A model generated the notes under the pieces. It was given only the letters and a program-made list of their open reading frames with translations. It did no database searches and had not been told where the DNA came from. Shown in pieces: positions 10,759-19,764 of a stretch of DNA of 64,000 nt (position 1 is its first letter; each line of letters opens with the position of its first letter). The stretch is taken from positions 682,001 through 746,000 of the forward strand of contig CAJIZN010000001.1 of NCBI GenBank assembly GCA_905182065.1. Direction: 5' to 3'. The position numbers and the translations under genes are program-made. The DNA is from Candidatus Marisimplicoccus framensis. Lineage in GTDB: Bacteria; Bacteroidota; Bacteroidia; Flavobacteriales; Flavobacteriaceae.

Positions 10759-12180
10759 ATGAAAAAAATATTTACAAAATCGATTTTAGCTCTTCTAATT
10801 ATTTTCTCATTTTCTTGTGAGGATATAAATGAAGATATTAATGCAAATCCAAACGATATTTTAATTACTGATGTTGAGGACAAACTATTTTTAACTGGTG
10901 CACAATTAGCAAATGTTCAATTGCAAGTAGGTCACCTAAATAGAATTAGTGGTATGTACTCTGGTCAATTAATAGGATTTAGTTCCTTGTATGCAAATAT
11001 ATATGGATATAGTTTATCAACAGTTGAGTCAAACAGTGAATGGTTTGCATTATATGTTGGTGTTCTAAACAATATGAGACAACTTCAGGAAAACTCTACT
11101 AATACATTATTGGTTGGTATAGCTGAAATTATTGAAGGTCATGCTTTTGGTACAGCTGCTTCTCTTTGGGGAGGTATACCTTATAGTGAGGCTGGAAATC
11201 CTGAAATAGAAGATCCAACTTTTGATTCGCAGACTTCAGTATATAATTCTGCAATTCAAAAGTTAACTTCTGGAATTTCAACTCTTCAATCTGCTCCATC
11301 AGGAGGTCTATCTCAAGATATAATGTATGGAGGTGATAAAGACAAATGGATTGAAGCTGCTTATACTTTAATTGCAAGGTTTAATCTTCATAAAAAGGAT
11401 TATACAGCTGCAGTTTCTGCTGCAAGTAGTGGAATAAGTAGTGCGTCGGGAGACATGAGATTCAGTCCCCCTGGAATTCAAGCCGGAGACTCTAACTTGT
11501 TTGCAACCATTTTAAATGGTTCTAGAGCAGGAGATCTTGGAAATTCATCAGCAGGAGAAGAAAGTTATTTACTTCAACTTCTAAGTAATTCATATTCTAC
11601 AAATAGAAATCATGCAAAAACTGATGAAACTGCTAGATATGGATACTATAAGATTAACTCAACTAGTGGTTCAGCAAATACTGGTATAATTGCTGAAGAT
11701 GAGCCTCATAATATGGTTACATATTTTGAGAATCAATTGATTTTAGCTGAAGCAAAAGCAAGACAAGGAAGTTTAGCAGATGGTCTGCCTCACCTTAATA
11801 ATGTTAGGGCTTGGTTAAATTCAGGTGGAAACTTGAATAGTAATCATAGTTCTAATCCATATAAGTATGAAGCATTTGTTTCATCTGATTTTAATTCAGG
11901 TGGAATTGAAAACGCAGATGGTGTTGATGCTAATACTGCTTTTCTTAGAGAAGTGATTGAAGAAAGATATGTTTCAGGATTCGGTATGCATATGCCGTTT
12001 AATGATGCAAGAAGACTAAGAAAGTCTGATAGCGCATACTCTGTACCTTTTGTTCTTGTTCTTGGACCTGCTGGTCCATATCCTGAAAGAATGCCTTATG
12101 CAGCAACAGAGTTGAATTCAAACTCTAATGCACCTGCTGAGGACCCAGGAATATTTACAAAAACAGAAGTAAATCAATAA
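10759..12180 (+). CDS. SusD/RagB-family surface lipoprotein
   Basis: Surface lipoprotein that caps the SusC barrel and binds the ligand before import. It has 473 residues with a lipobox at FSFSC (Cys about residue 20) after a hydrophobic leader, then the family signature NANPNDI. The SusD-typical C-terminal features are LAEAKARQG, LPHLNNVRAWLN, FLREVIEERYVSGFG and FNDARRLRK. It is at the short end for SusD and belongs to the SusD/RagB superfamily. It lies 4 bases after susC and is followed by a strong terminator-like hairpin, so susC-susD is a transcription unit. Confidence 0.92.
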   Translation: MKKIFTKSILALLIIFSFSCEDINEDINANPNDILITDVEDKLFLTGAQLANVQLQVGHLNRISGMYSGQLIGFSSLYANIYGYSLSTVESNSEWFALYVGVLNNMRQLQENSTNTLLVGIAEIIEGHAFGTAASLWGGIPYSEAGNPEIEDPTFDSQTSVYNSAIQKLTSGISTLQSAPSGGLSQDIMYGGDKDKWIEAAYTLIARFNLHKKDYTAAVSAASSGISSASGDMRFSPPGIQAGDSNLFATILNGSRAGDLGNSSAGEESYLLQLLSNSYSTNRNHAKTDETARYGYYKINSTSGSANTGIIAEDEPHNMVTYFENQLILAEAKARQGSLADGLPHLNNVRAWLNSGGNLNSNHSSNPYKYEAFVSSDFNSGGIENADGVDANTAFLREVIEERYVSGFGMHMPFNDARRLRKSDSAYSVPFVLVLGPAGPYPERMPYAATELNSNSNAPAEDPGIFTKTEVNQ

Positions 12181-12205
12181 TACTTTAAAAAAAAGTAATA
12201 CTTTT

Positions 12206-12240
12206 AAAAAAGGTTTGTAAATTCTACAAACCTTTTTTTT
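12206..12240 (+). terminator. Rho-independent terminator or attenuator after susD
   Basis: AAAAAGGTTTGTA pairs with TACAAACCTTTTT around a 5-base loop and runs into eight T residues. The T run ends directly against the ATG of the next gene, so it may set a lower level of read-through into the gamma-glutamyltransferase gene. Confidence 0.85.
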
Positions 12241-13850
12241 ATGCTTAAAAATAATAAAGTACTAATTCTATTATCTTCATTAGTTTTAATTAGCTGTAAT
12301 GAAGATGACTCTTTATACTCCAATAGTATAATTTCATCTCCACATCCTGTTGCTTCTGAGGCAGGAAAAACAATATATTCACAAGGGGGTAATGCATTTG
12401 ATGCTGCTGTTGCAGCTGCCTTCACGTTATCTGTTGTTGAACCTAGTATGAGTGGAATAGGAGGAAGGTTGCAGGTTATTTACAAACAAGCAGAAGGAGA
12501 TATTCTTGGAATAGACGCTACTACTCAAATACCTGAAAGTTTTAACAGCAATGAAAAAGATTTACCTAGCTATGGATATAAAACAATTGGAATTCCAGGT
12601 GTAGTTGCAGGTCTTATAAAACTTCATGAAGAGAATGGTGTTTTAGATCTTAAAACAGTTATGCAGCCGTCTATAAGCATAGCTGAAAATGGTTTTTATT
12701 TACTACCAGGGGAAGTTACAAGACAACAATATGAAAAAGAAAAAATTGCTTCTTTTGAAGGGAGTAAAAATTATTTCTTGAATTCTGATGGAGAATCTTT
12801 TAAAATAGGGGATAAGTTAATCCAAAAAGATCTAGCAAATACTCTTAGGAGTATTGCGGAAAACGGAAAAAAAGGTTTTTATGAAGGAGAAATTGCTGAA
12901 AAAATAGCAAATGATATTCAATCTAATGGAGGGTTTATTACAACAGAAGATTTAAAAAATTATTCTGCTAAAAAATCAAAAGTGTTAAGTGGTAAATTTA
13001 ATGGTTTTGATATTCACACTCTTAACCTTCCCTCTTATGGATCAATTACTATTCAGATGATTCAAATTTTTGATAAACTGAAGATTGAATCTGAAGTAGA
13101 TTGGACTTTTAAAATTTCAAGTGCAATAGAGGAGGCATATAAATATAGGCCATTTCAGAAAAATATTGATTCAATTAAGAGCATTCTATCTCAAAAGAGA
13201 GCTATGGAGATTGCGATTAGATATTGAAAATTCTAATTCAGAAATTGCATTTAACGATTTAACAAAGAAATTTGATATGGCAGATATTGTACAAGGCCAT
13301 ACTGCTCATTTAACAACTTCTGATAAGTATGGAAATGTTGTTTCATTAACACAAACTCTTAGGTCCTAATATGGGCTCAAAGGTTGCAACTAAAGGTTTA
13401 GGATTTTTATATAATGTAACAATGGGGCCTTACCTAGGTGGATACTTAGGGGAAGATAAACCTGGAGATAGAGCTTCCTCACATATTTCACCAACTATAT
13501 TTACTAAAAACAATCAAGTTGTTCTAGCACTAGGTGCAGCTGGAGGGAATAAAATCCCAGTTGCAATAAATCAAGTAGCATATAGATACCTCAAGCAAAA
13601 TTTACCTTTAAGTGAAGCTTTGTTTATGCCAAGAGTTTACAAAGATGATAGTCCAATCTATATTGAGCGACATATGGGATTAAATGGCTTTAATGATTCG
13701 GAAATTTATTTAAAGTCTAATAATATAGAACGAGTAGAAAGAAAAGCCTTTTTTGGAAGGGTTCATGCAATTGCACTTGACCCATTAAACAATAGATGGA
13801 TTGGTGCAGCAGACAGAGATTGGGAAGGGAGTGTGTCAGAATATGAATAA
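12241..13850 (+). pseudogene. ggt: Gamma-glutamyltransferase lipoprotein, two frame breaks
   Basis: Self-processing periplasmic or surface enzyme that hydrolyses or transfers gamma-glutamyl groups from glutathione and related peptides. The leader LLSSLVLISC is a lipobox. The N-terminal part has SEAGKTIYSQGGNAFDAAVA and PSMSGIGG. The processing site, with Thr as nucleophile, is in HTAHLTTSDKYGN, followed by VSLTQTL. The small subunit continues GPNMGSKV, GDRASSHISP and LGAAGGNKIP. The frame changes near 13210-13225 and at 13360-13370 (QTL to GPNM). The corrected length of about 536 residues suits the family. ATG directly follows the T run of a hairpin, with no room for its own promoter, so it probably depends on read-through from susCD. 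Confidence 0.85.
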
Positions 13851-13851
13851 G

Positions 13852-14085
13852 ATGAATTAGCATTAAATATTTATTTTTATTTCTATTGGCTTCACATTGT
13901 CAGCTGCTGCCAGGTTCTGATAGATCATCACTTAATCTTGAAAAGCAACTCAGATGGATAGCATTATTCTATATGAAGCATCTGGTTGATCGAATTACCT
14001 TAGTGTGTACTATTATGCTTTCTGGTTTACAGGGTTGATATTTATTTCTAGAGCAGCAATGCCGAACAGCCATTTGATTTATTAA
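13852..14085 (+). pseudogene. Possible remnant of a small secreted protein
   Basis: The interval 13851-14166 has no intact gene. Reading 13856 onward gives a signal-peptide-like IKYLFLFLLASHCQLLPGS and runs to a stop near 14037. A second frame gives MDSIILYEASG from 13954 and, after an in-frame stop, NYLSVYYYAFWFTGLIF and SRAAMPNSHLIY ending at 14085. Joined, these could be a small secreted or membrane protein with two or three frame changes. I do not recognise the family; it could also be noncoding DNA. The remaining bases to 14166 hold only AT-rich sequence with TATCTTTA, a near match to a -7 box, before the next gene. Confidence 0.25.
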
Positions 14086-14166
14086 AGATTAATTGAAAAT
14101 AAAAATTATACGTCGAGTTTATATAAAATTTACATAAAACCGATCACGTTTTTCTATCTTTATTAG

Positions 14167-14943
14167 ATGATTAAAATATTTAAGTCTTTAGCATTGATAA
14201 TACTAGTATCATGTAACTCAGGTGCTGCTGAGATCTCTTCAGATGAATCAGAATTTCCTATTCAAGTTATTAACGAGAAGATACTTTTTATTGGAAATAG
14301 TTTTACTTTTTATTGGAACCTTCCCTCTCAAGTAGAACAGATGTCAATAGAGAGAGGGATTAACTGGGATGTAAAGCATGTTACTGTTCCTTCTGCAAAA
14401 CTTCAAGATCATTGGAATAATACTGATTTAAAATCATTACTTGAAAATGAAACATTTGATCATGTAATAATCCAAGAACACAGTACTTACCCTCTCACAA
14501 ATTCAGATAATACTAAAACATATTTTGATCTAATCATTTCATTAATACCTTCTTCAACTGAGATTCATTTCTTTTCTACTTGGATGTACCCATCTATTGA
14601 GCAGTTTAATACAAATAATGAGGACTATCCTTTAGAGGAAAGTATAAAACAAATAGTTGAGGGTACAAATTCAAAAATAATTCCAGTTGGAAGAGCATTT
14701 AAACTTTTTAACGATAAGCATCCTCAGTTTAACTTATTAATGGAAGATGACAAACATCCAAATCCAAATGGATCTTATTTAGCTAGCTGTATAATCTTCT
14801 CTCATTTAAGTAGCGAAACTTCTTTTAACCTCTCTAAAAGATATAAAGGAAAAGACAGTAAGGGAGTAGACATTTACTATAGTATAGTTGAAGATGAGGT
14901 TTTGACTTTGCTTCAACAAATTTCAGATGAAGTAATCTTTTAA
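14167..14943 (+). CDS. SGNH/GDSL-type hydrolase lipoprotein
   Basis: Predicted esterase-fold hydrolase of 258 residues. It has a short lipoprotein leader (ALIILVSCN, Cys about 16). The block I serine motif is IGNSFTFYW and the block V Asp/His motif is DDKHPNPNGSYLAS; the block III Asn is less clear (VIIQEHST). It probably acts on acyl or acetyl esters at the cell surface. It follows the GGT gene in the same direction across about 300 bases that hold no intact gene, so co-transcription is uncertain. Substrate unknown. Confidence 0.75.
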   Translation: MIKIFKSLALIILVSCNSGAAEISSDESEFPIQVINEKILFIGNSFTFYWNLPSQVEQMSIERGINWDVKHVTVPSAKLQDHWNNTDLKSLLENETFDHVIIQEHSTYPLTNSDNTKTYFDLIISLIPSSTEIHFFSTWMYPSIEQFNTNNEDYPLEESIKQIVEGTNSKIIPVGRAFKLFNDKHPQFNLLMEDDKHPNPNGSYLASCIIFSHLSSETSFNLSKRYKGKDSKGVDIYYSIVEDEVLTLLQQISDEVIF

Positions 14944-15030
14944 TTTTTTTATAACATTACTATACTTATATTTTTTTTAGCATAATAATATAGTAAATAT
15001 TGTATTTCATCGAAGCATAATATTAGTAGA

Positions 15031-16177
15031 TCAAAGTATATAGACCACCAAAAATCCTAGATAAGTTCCTAATGCATTTCCAAGACTACCTACCAAAATT
15101 GCAGGTAAAATAAGGTCTTTTCTATCAAATGCTTCTGCTAGAGCAATAGCTGAAGCTCCACCTCCAATATTAGCTTGACTAGCTATTGAAATCATCTCCC
15201 AGTCTCGATAAATAATTCCACCAATTATAATAAATAATATACCATGAATAATTACTGCAGAAATTGTAAATATTAATAATAAGAATCCAACCTCTTGTAG
15301 TTGACTAACTGCACCTATTTCACAATAAGCTCCTATTACTGCTAAAAAAATATAGACTAGATAAAGACCAAGATTTTGACTTCCCTTTAATTTTGAAATA
15401 AACTTACTTTGAGCTAATAAAATCCCTATAGTAGTCAGAATTAAAATTGACGGGATGTCAATTACATAGAGTGAAATAATATCTGAAATGTAATAAGCGC
15501 TAATGCCAAGAAATAATAACCATGCAAGTGAGGTTAAATTTATGCTTTCATTTTCATCATTCTCCGATATGAGATTTATTTTTATTAGAAATAAATTTTT
15601 TATTACTCTTCCAAATGCGGTTTAGAATTGTTGGGATAATTAATGTAATCATTATCCAAATTGCTGTTACTACATTATCTACAGCTATAGTTCCTGCGTA
15701 TAAAATTCCTTTTTTTTGAAACTCATACTCTAGTGCAATAGCATTAAAGTTTACACTTCCCCCTGTGTATGTTCCTGTTAGCATTCCAGCAATTATTTTA
15801 CCATCTTCCCCTAGGAGTGCTTGAGGGTCTAATAAATACCATGAAATAATAATTCCACAAGTTGTTGCTAAAGATCCTATTACAAAAAGTCCTACCATTG
15901 GTAAACCAGCATTTTTAATCGAAGTAATATTAACCTTTAGTAATAAATAAAAGATAGATATAGGTGCAATATATTTGAAGATTATATCATACAGTTCAAT
16001 ACTATTTGATGCGGCAGGAATAAGATTAAAATTTGCAATGACTGCCGTAAAAAGTATAACTAATAAAGCAGCACCACCAAGTTGCTTTCCAATTTTGGTT
16101 TTACCAGCATAAACTGATAGAATAACCATTAAGCACAATACTGATAATACATAAATTGGATTAGTAATAAAGCCCAT
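15031..16177 (-). pseudogene. DUF819-family membrane protein (putative permease), frameshifted
   Basis: Multi-pass inner-membrane protein of the DUF819 family, transport substrate unknown. The first 206 codons (16177-15557) include KYIAPISIFYLLL and the glycine-rich LTGTYTGGSVNF. From about 15600 the protein continues in another frame as NLFLIKINLISENDEN, then ASQANIGGASAIALAEAF and VGSLGNALGTYLGF, ending at TGA 15031-15033. Removing one A from the run at about 15597-15602 joins the parts into about 381 residues, the normal family length. It lies 17 bases after the RidA-like lipoprotein and is probably co-transcribed with it. Confidence 0.8.
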
Positions 16178-16194
16178 TAACTATAATTTTTTGT

Positions 16195-16756
16195 TTAATC
16201 GTAAACTTCTACAACCAATTCTATTTCAACTGCTTGTCCTCTAGGTAATGAATTTACACCAATTGCAGCTCTTGCATGTTTGCCTTTTTCTCCAAAGACA
16301 TCTACCATTAGATCCGAAAATCCATTTACTACTTTTGGTTGTTCTATAAAATTTGGAGATGAATTTACGAGCCCTAAGACTTTCACAATACGTTTTACTT
16401 TATTTAAATCCCCAAGCATTTCTTTTAGAACAGATAATTGATTAATAGCAGTTTGTCTAGCTCCTTCATATCCTTGCTCAATAGTAACATTACCACCAAG
16501 TTTTCCAGTCAATTCAGTCCCATCTGCATATTTTGGCCCTTTTCCAGCTAAAAAAATAAGATTTCCTGCTCTTACACCATTAACATAATTTGCAACTGGT
16601 TGAGGAGGAGAAGGTAGAGTTATATTTAGTTCTTTTAATCGTGCTTCCGGGTTATAATCTGAATCAATTTCGGTTGATTGGTCTAACTTGAGTACATCCC
16701 ATTAAAACAAGAGATGTTAGAATTATTGAAAACGCACTTGAGTAAAATTTCTTCAT
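16195..16756 (-). pseudogene. RidA (YjgF)-family lipoprotein, frameshifted after the signal peptide
   Basis: RidA proteins hydrolyse reactive enamine/imine intermediates and are normally cytosolic. Here the upstream ATG at 16756 gives a lipoprotein signal peptide (MKKFYSSAFSIILTSLVLMG followed by Cys). After a one-base break near 16690 the frame continues DQSTEIDSDYNPEARLKEL, PPQPVANYV and LAGKGPKYADGTE without interruption into the RidA body. The body has ARAAIGVNSLPRGQAVEIE, with the Arg that contacts substrate carboxylate in RidA, and looks like the longer YjgF-like subgroup. Total about 187 codons. It is probably exported and lipid-anchored. The DUF819 permease follows after 17 bases. Confidence 0.8.
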
Positions 16757-16887
16757 AATTTAAATTTATTGCCATGTGTCATAATTAAACTCTCAGGCCA
16801 ATTTTTTTCGTTATTACAATTTAAAAAAATTTGGGGTTATTACTATCAATTGATTACTCAAAAAAGAATAGTTCCTCTTTTAAAGTC
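16757..16887. other. Spacer between ABC exporter and RidA-like gene
   Basis: The 131 bases hold no open frame. On the reverse strand TAAATTTA, four bases before the RidA-like ATG, is a near match to a -7 box. Confidence 0.3.
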
Positions 16888-18561
16888 TCAAATTTTTGCT
16901 TGATAAGTAAAAAGTTCATAATACCTGCCCTGGGAATTGATTAGTACCTCGTGAGTTCCTTGTTCAACAATCTTTCCTTCTTCAATCACTAAAATTTTAT
17001 GAGCTTTTCGAATGGTACTTAATCTGTGTGCAATTACAAAAGTAGTTCTGCCCTCTGTTAGAGTTGTCAAACTCTTTTGGATTAAGGCTTCACTTTGTGT
17101 ATCTAAATTAGAAGTAGCTTCATCTAGGATTAAAATACTTGGATTTGCTAAAATAGCTCTGGCAATAGCAATTCTTTGTCTTTGACCACCCGAGAGCTTC
17201 ACCCCTCGTTCCCCAATTAAAGTGTTTAATCCGTCTTCAAAACGATCTGTAAATTCATTAACATATGCTGCGATTACTGCTTCTTTTAGCTGAGTTTCAT
17301 CTGCATCAGGTCTGGCATATAAAATATTTTCTTTAATTGTTCCTTCAAACAAGAATTCATCTTGTAAAACAACTCCTAAATGTTTTCTATAGCTCTCTAA
17401 AGTGACAGCTGTGAGAGGATTTCCATCAATAGTGATTGTACCTTTATCTGGATTTATAAAGGTTGCTACTAAACCAGCAATTGTAGATTTACCTGACCCT
17501 GAGCTTCCTACAAGAGCTATAGTTTCTCCAGCTTTCGCTTCAAAACTAATACTATGTAATACTTCTTTTTCATCTTCGTATGCAAAACAGACATCTTTAA
17601 AACTAATGGCTCCCTCAATGTTTTTTAGTGATAAGACTCTGTTGGAATCATCAGATTCTTCTTCCTCATTCATAAGCTCTTCCGTTCTGTCTAATCCTGC
17701 TAAAGCTTCAGTAAGTTGACTGCCTATATTACTCATTTGAACGATTGGAGCTACCATAAGTCCTAAAAGAAATGTGAAACTCAAAAACTCTCCAAGGGTC
17801 AAGGCTTCCATCATAATTTTATAACCTCCAATTCCCATAATTCCTGTAGTTGCTAAACCTAATAAAAATGTTGCAGATGAAGTCATAAAAGCGGTAGCGG
17901 TAAGACTCTTTTTTACATTAAGAAATAACTTGTATACTCCTTTTTCAAAAATGACGCTTTCCTGTTCTGCTGCGTTAAATCCTTTTATGACTCTAATACC
18001 ACCTAACGTCTCTGTAAGTCTTCCAGTAACTTCAGCATTTATTTTACCACGCGCTCTAAAAATAGGACGAATTATTTTAAATGCTTTAAGAGCAATCACT
18101 GCAAATACACCTAAAGGAATAAGTGTAAATAAGGTCATTGAGGGACTAATCTGTAATAAAAGCACTAGTGAAACAAGGGCAGTAATTGTTCCTCCTACTA
18201 ATTGAATCAAGCCAGTTCCAATCAGGTTTCTAACCCCTTCTACATCAGTCATAATTCTAGAAACAAGCGCACCAGATTTAGTGTTATCAAAAAATCGAAT
18301 AGGTAGTCCTAATATTTTCTTTTGAACTTGAGTTCGAAGTTCTGCAATAAGATATTGGGCTTGAACAGAGAGAATTTTAGTTAGTAAAAAGGAAGTGATG
18401 GATTGAATGAGGATGGCTAGGATTACAACCCCAATTAATATTTTTAATTGGTTTAGATCTTTATTGGGGATAATATCATCCATCAACATTTTCAGAGAAA
18501 GTGGAGCTACAAAGCTAGCTGCTTTACTAAAAATTATTAACAGTAAACCTATAAACACCAT
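16888..18561 (-). CDS. ABC exporter, fused membrane and ATPase domains
   Basis: Half-transporter of the MsbA/multidrug-exporter type that would work as a homodimer in the inner membrane. The N-terminal membrane domain has about six helices. The ATPase domain has Walker A GSSGSGKST, signature LSGGQRQR, Walker B ILILDEATSNLD and the switch His in VIAHRLST. From ATG 18561 the protein has 557 residues, but coding continues upstream in frame (KPKVSIIKAFTTIIWPRKK, an elbow-helix-like segment) to a stop shared with the gene before it, with no ATG, GTG or TTG in between. The real start is therefore unclear. Substrate not predictable (lipid or drug). Confidence 0.88.
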   Translation of the reverse strand: MVFIGLLLIIFSKAASFVAPLSLKMLMDDIIPNKDLNQLKILIGVVILAILIQSITSFLLTKILSVQAQYLIAELRTQVQKKILGLPIRFFDNTKSGALVSRIMTDVEGVRNLIGTGLIQLVGGTITALVSLVLLLQISPSMTLFTLIPLGVFAVIALKAFKIIRPIFRARGKINAEVTGRLTETLGGIRVIKGFNAAEQESVIFEKGVYKLFLNVKKSLTATAFMTSSATFLLGLATTGIMGIGGYKIMMEALTLGEFLSFTFLLGLMVAPIVQMSNIGSQLTEALAGLDRTEELMNEEEESDDSNRVLSLKNIEGAISFKDVCFAYEDEKEVLHSISFEAKAGETIALVGSSGSGKSTIAGLVATFINPDKGTITIDGNPLTAVTLESYRKHLGVVLQDEFLFEGTIKENILYARPDADETQLKEAVIAAYVNEFTDRFEDGLNTLIGERGVKLSGGQRQRIAIARAILANPSILILDEATSNLDTQSEALIQKSLTTLTEGRTTFVIAHRLSTIRKAHKILVIEEGKIVEQGTHEVLINSQGRYYELFTYQAKI

Positions 18562-18663
18562 TTTCTTTCTTGGCCATATAATGGTTGTAAATGCTTTTAT
18601 TATGGATACTTTAGGTTTGATTTTTATCTTTTTATTTAATGAAATTATGACTTTTATACTTAA

Positions 18664-19559
18664 TTAAAATTTTAATTCAACTCCAATCGGACAGTGATCA
18701 GAGAGCATATCCTCCTCTGTCATAGATTCTGGTTTTTCAGAAAAATAATAGACAGTCTCACTACCTCTGATTTGTAACTTTTCAGCTCCTGCACCCATTA
18801 ATATATGGTCAATAGGCTCTGGATAACTTGGATGGCATCCTTTTAAGTCCTGCATACTGTTGCTAATGACTACCGCTTTGTTTTCCATTTCTGTCATAAC
18901 TTGCCAAAGTTTGTTATCAGGATTGGTTATTCTATGGTTAAAATCACCGAGCAGAACAAAAGGTTGATCACTCTTAATTTTCTTTTCTATCCAAGTGTCT
19001 AGCAGTGGAACTTGCTTTTGAAAAGTTTCGCAAGCACGTCGAGAAGATGATGAGTAGTCCTGTACAAAACATCCGCTCTTAAGATGAACTGACATAACCT
19101 CAATTGTATCCTTTTGATCAATGATTTTAGCAATAAGTCCATAACGTAATCCTTCTCTATCCAATGCGAGTTCCTTAAAGGTTCCCACATCCTCGAAATT
19201 AACTCCCTTTCTAATGACTAATGCAACACGCTGCTGAGTCGACTTTTGTCCATTTCCATAGCAGTTATAAGAACTACTTGCAGGACGATCTGAAACTATG
19301 ATATTCCAATCTTTTTCAGGAAATACTCGAGCTACAGCCTTTAAGATTCAACTTCTTGCAAGGCAAATACATCAGCATCTAAAGTCCTGGCAAAATTCTG
19401 TAATTTTATATAATCGCTCTCTTGACGGGGCACACATCCCTCACCAATATTCTCAGCAAGATGTTCCATATTCCAAGCTACAAATCGGATTTCAGAAGAA
19501 CAAGAAGTAAGTATAACCAAAACAAGAGTAGATAGAAATAAAGAAATCTTATTTATCAT
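18664..19559 (-). pseudogene. Endonuclease/exonuclease/phosphatase-fold lipoprotein, frameshifted
   Basis: Metal-dependent phosphodiesterase-fold protein with a lipoprotein leader (LVLVILTSCSS). The N-terminal part (19559-19341) carries FVAWNMEHL and FALQEVES, the metal-ligand Asn and Glu. A single base is missing near 19345-19352; coding then continues as KAVARVFPEKDWN, STQQRVALVIRKG and on through 18664 with MSVHLKSGC, LLGDFNHRI and SDHCPIGVEL. Both catalytic halves are present, so the corrected protein of about 298 residues should be complete. It probably degrades nucleic acid or a phosphodiester outside the cytoplasm. The ABC exporter follows in the same frame. Confidence 0.82.
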
Positions 19560-19573
19560 TTTATAAATATAAA

Positions 19574-19606
19574 AAAACGGTTACACTATAATAGTATAAC
19601 CGTTTT
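19574..19606 (-). terminator. Terminator downstream of tRNA-fMet
   Basis: AAAACGGTTA pairs with TAACCGTTTT, with an inner stem ACTAT/ATAGT; on the reverse strand it is followed by a run of seven T residues. It lies 3' of the tRNA and just upstream of the endonuclease-fold gene. Confidence 0.8.
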
Positions 19607-19616
19607 ATTGTTTTAG

Positions 19617-19689
<73 letters not shown>

Positions 19690-19699
19690 ATTTGAGGTG

Positions 19700-19707
19700 C
19701 AAATATA
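19700..19707 (-). promoter_or_regulatory. -7 box of the tRNA-fMet promoter
   Basis: On the reverse strand TATATTTG matches TAnnTTTG and ends 10 bases before the tRNA 5' end, the same distance as at the tRNA-Leu gene. No clear -33 TTG is seen. Confidence 0.6.
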
Positions 19708-19751
19708 GTAAACTTTCATTACTCAGAGCTAAAGCATAAGATTTAAGTAGT

Positions 19752-19759
19752 TATCTTTG
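19752..19759 (+). promoter_or_regulatory. -7 box of era, probably leaderless
   Basis: TATCTTTG matches TAnnTTTG and ends only 5 bases before the era ATG (19765), so transcription would begin at or next to the start codon. Confidence 0.55.
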
Positions 19760-19764
19760 CCGAA

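Noticed and set aside
16888-18667. Several forward-strand open frames (17402-17719, 17930-18205, 18407-18667) inside the ABC exporter
   Set aside because: They mirror conserved coding on the reverse strand, have low-complexity Ser/Ile/Leu composition and resemble no family.
18999-19190. A second reverse-strand open frame inside the endonuclease-fold gene
   Set aside because: It overlaps the real coding frame, which carries the catalytic motifs; its own translation has no recognisable features.
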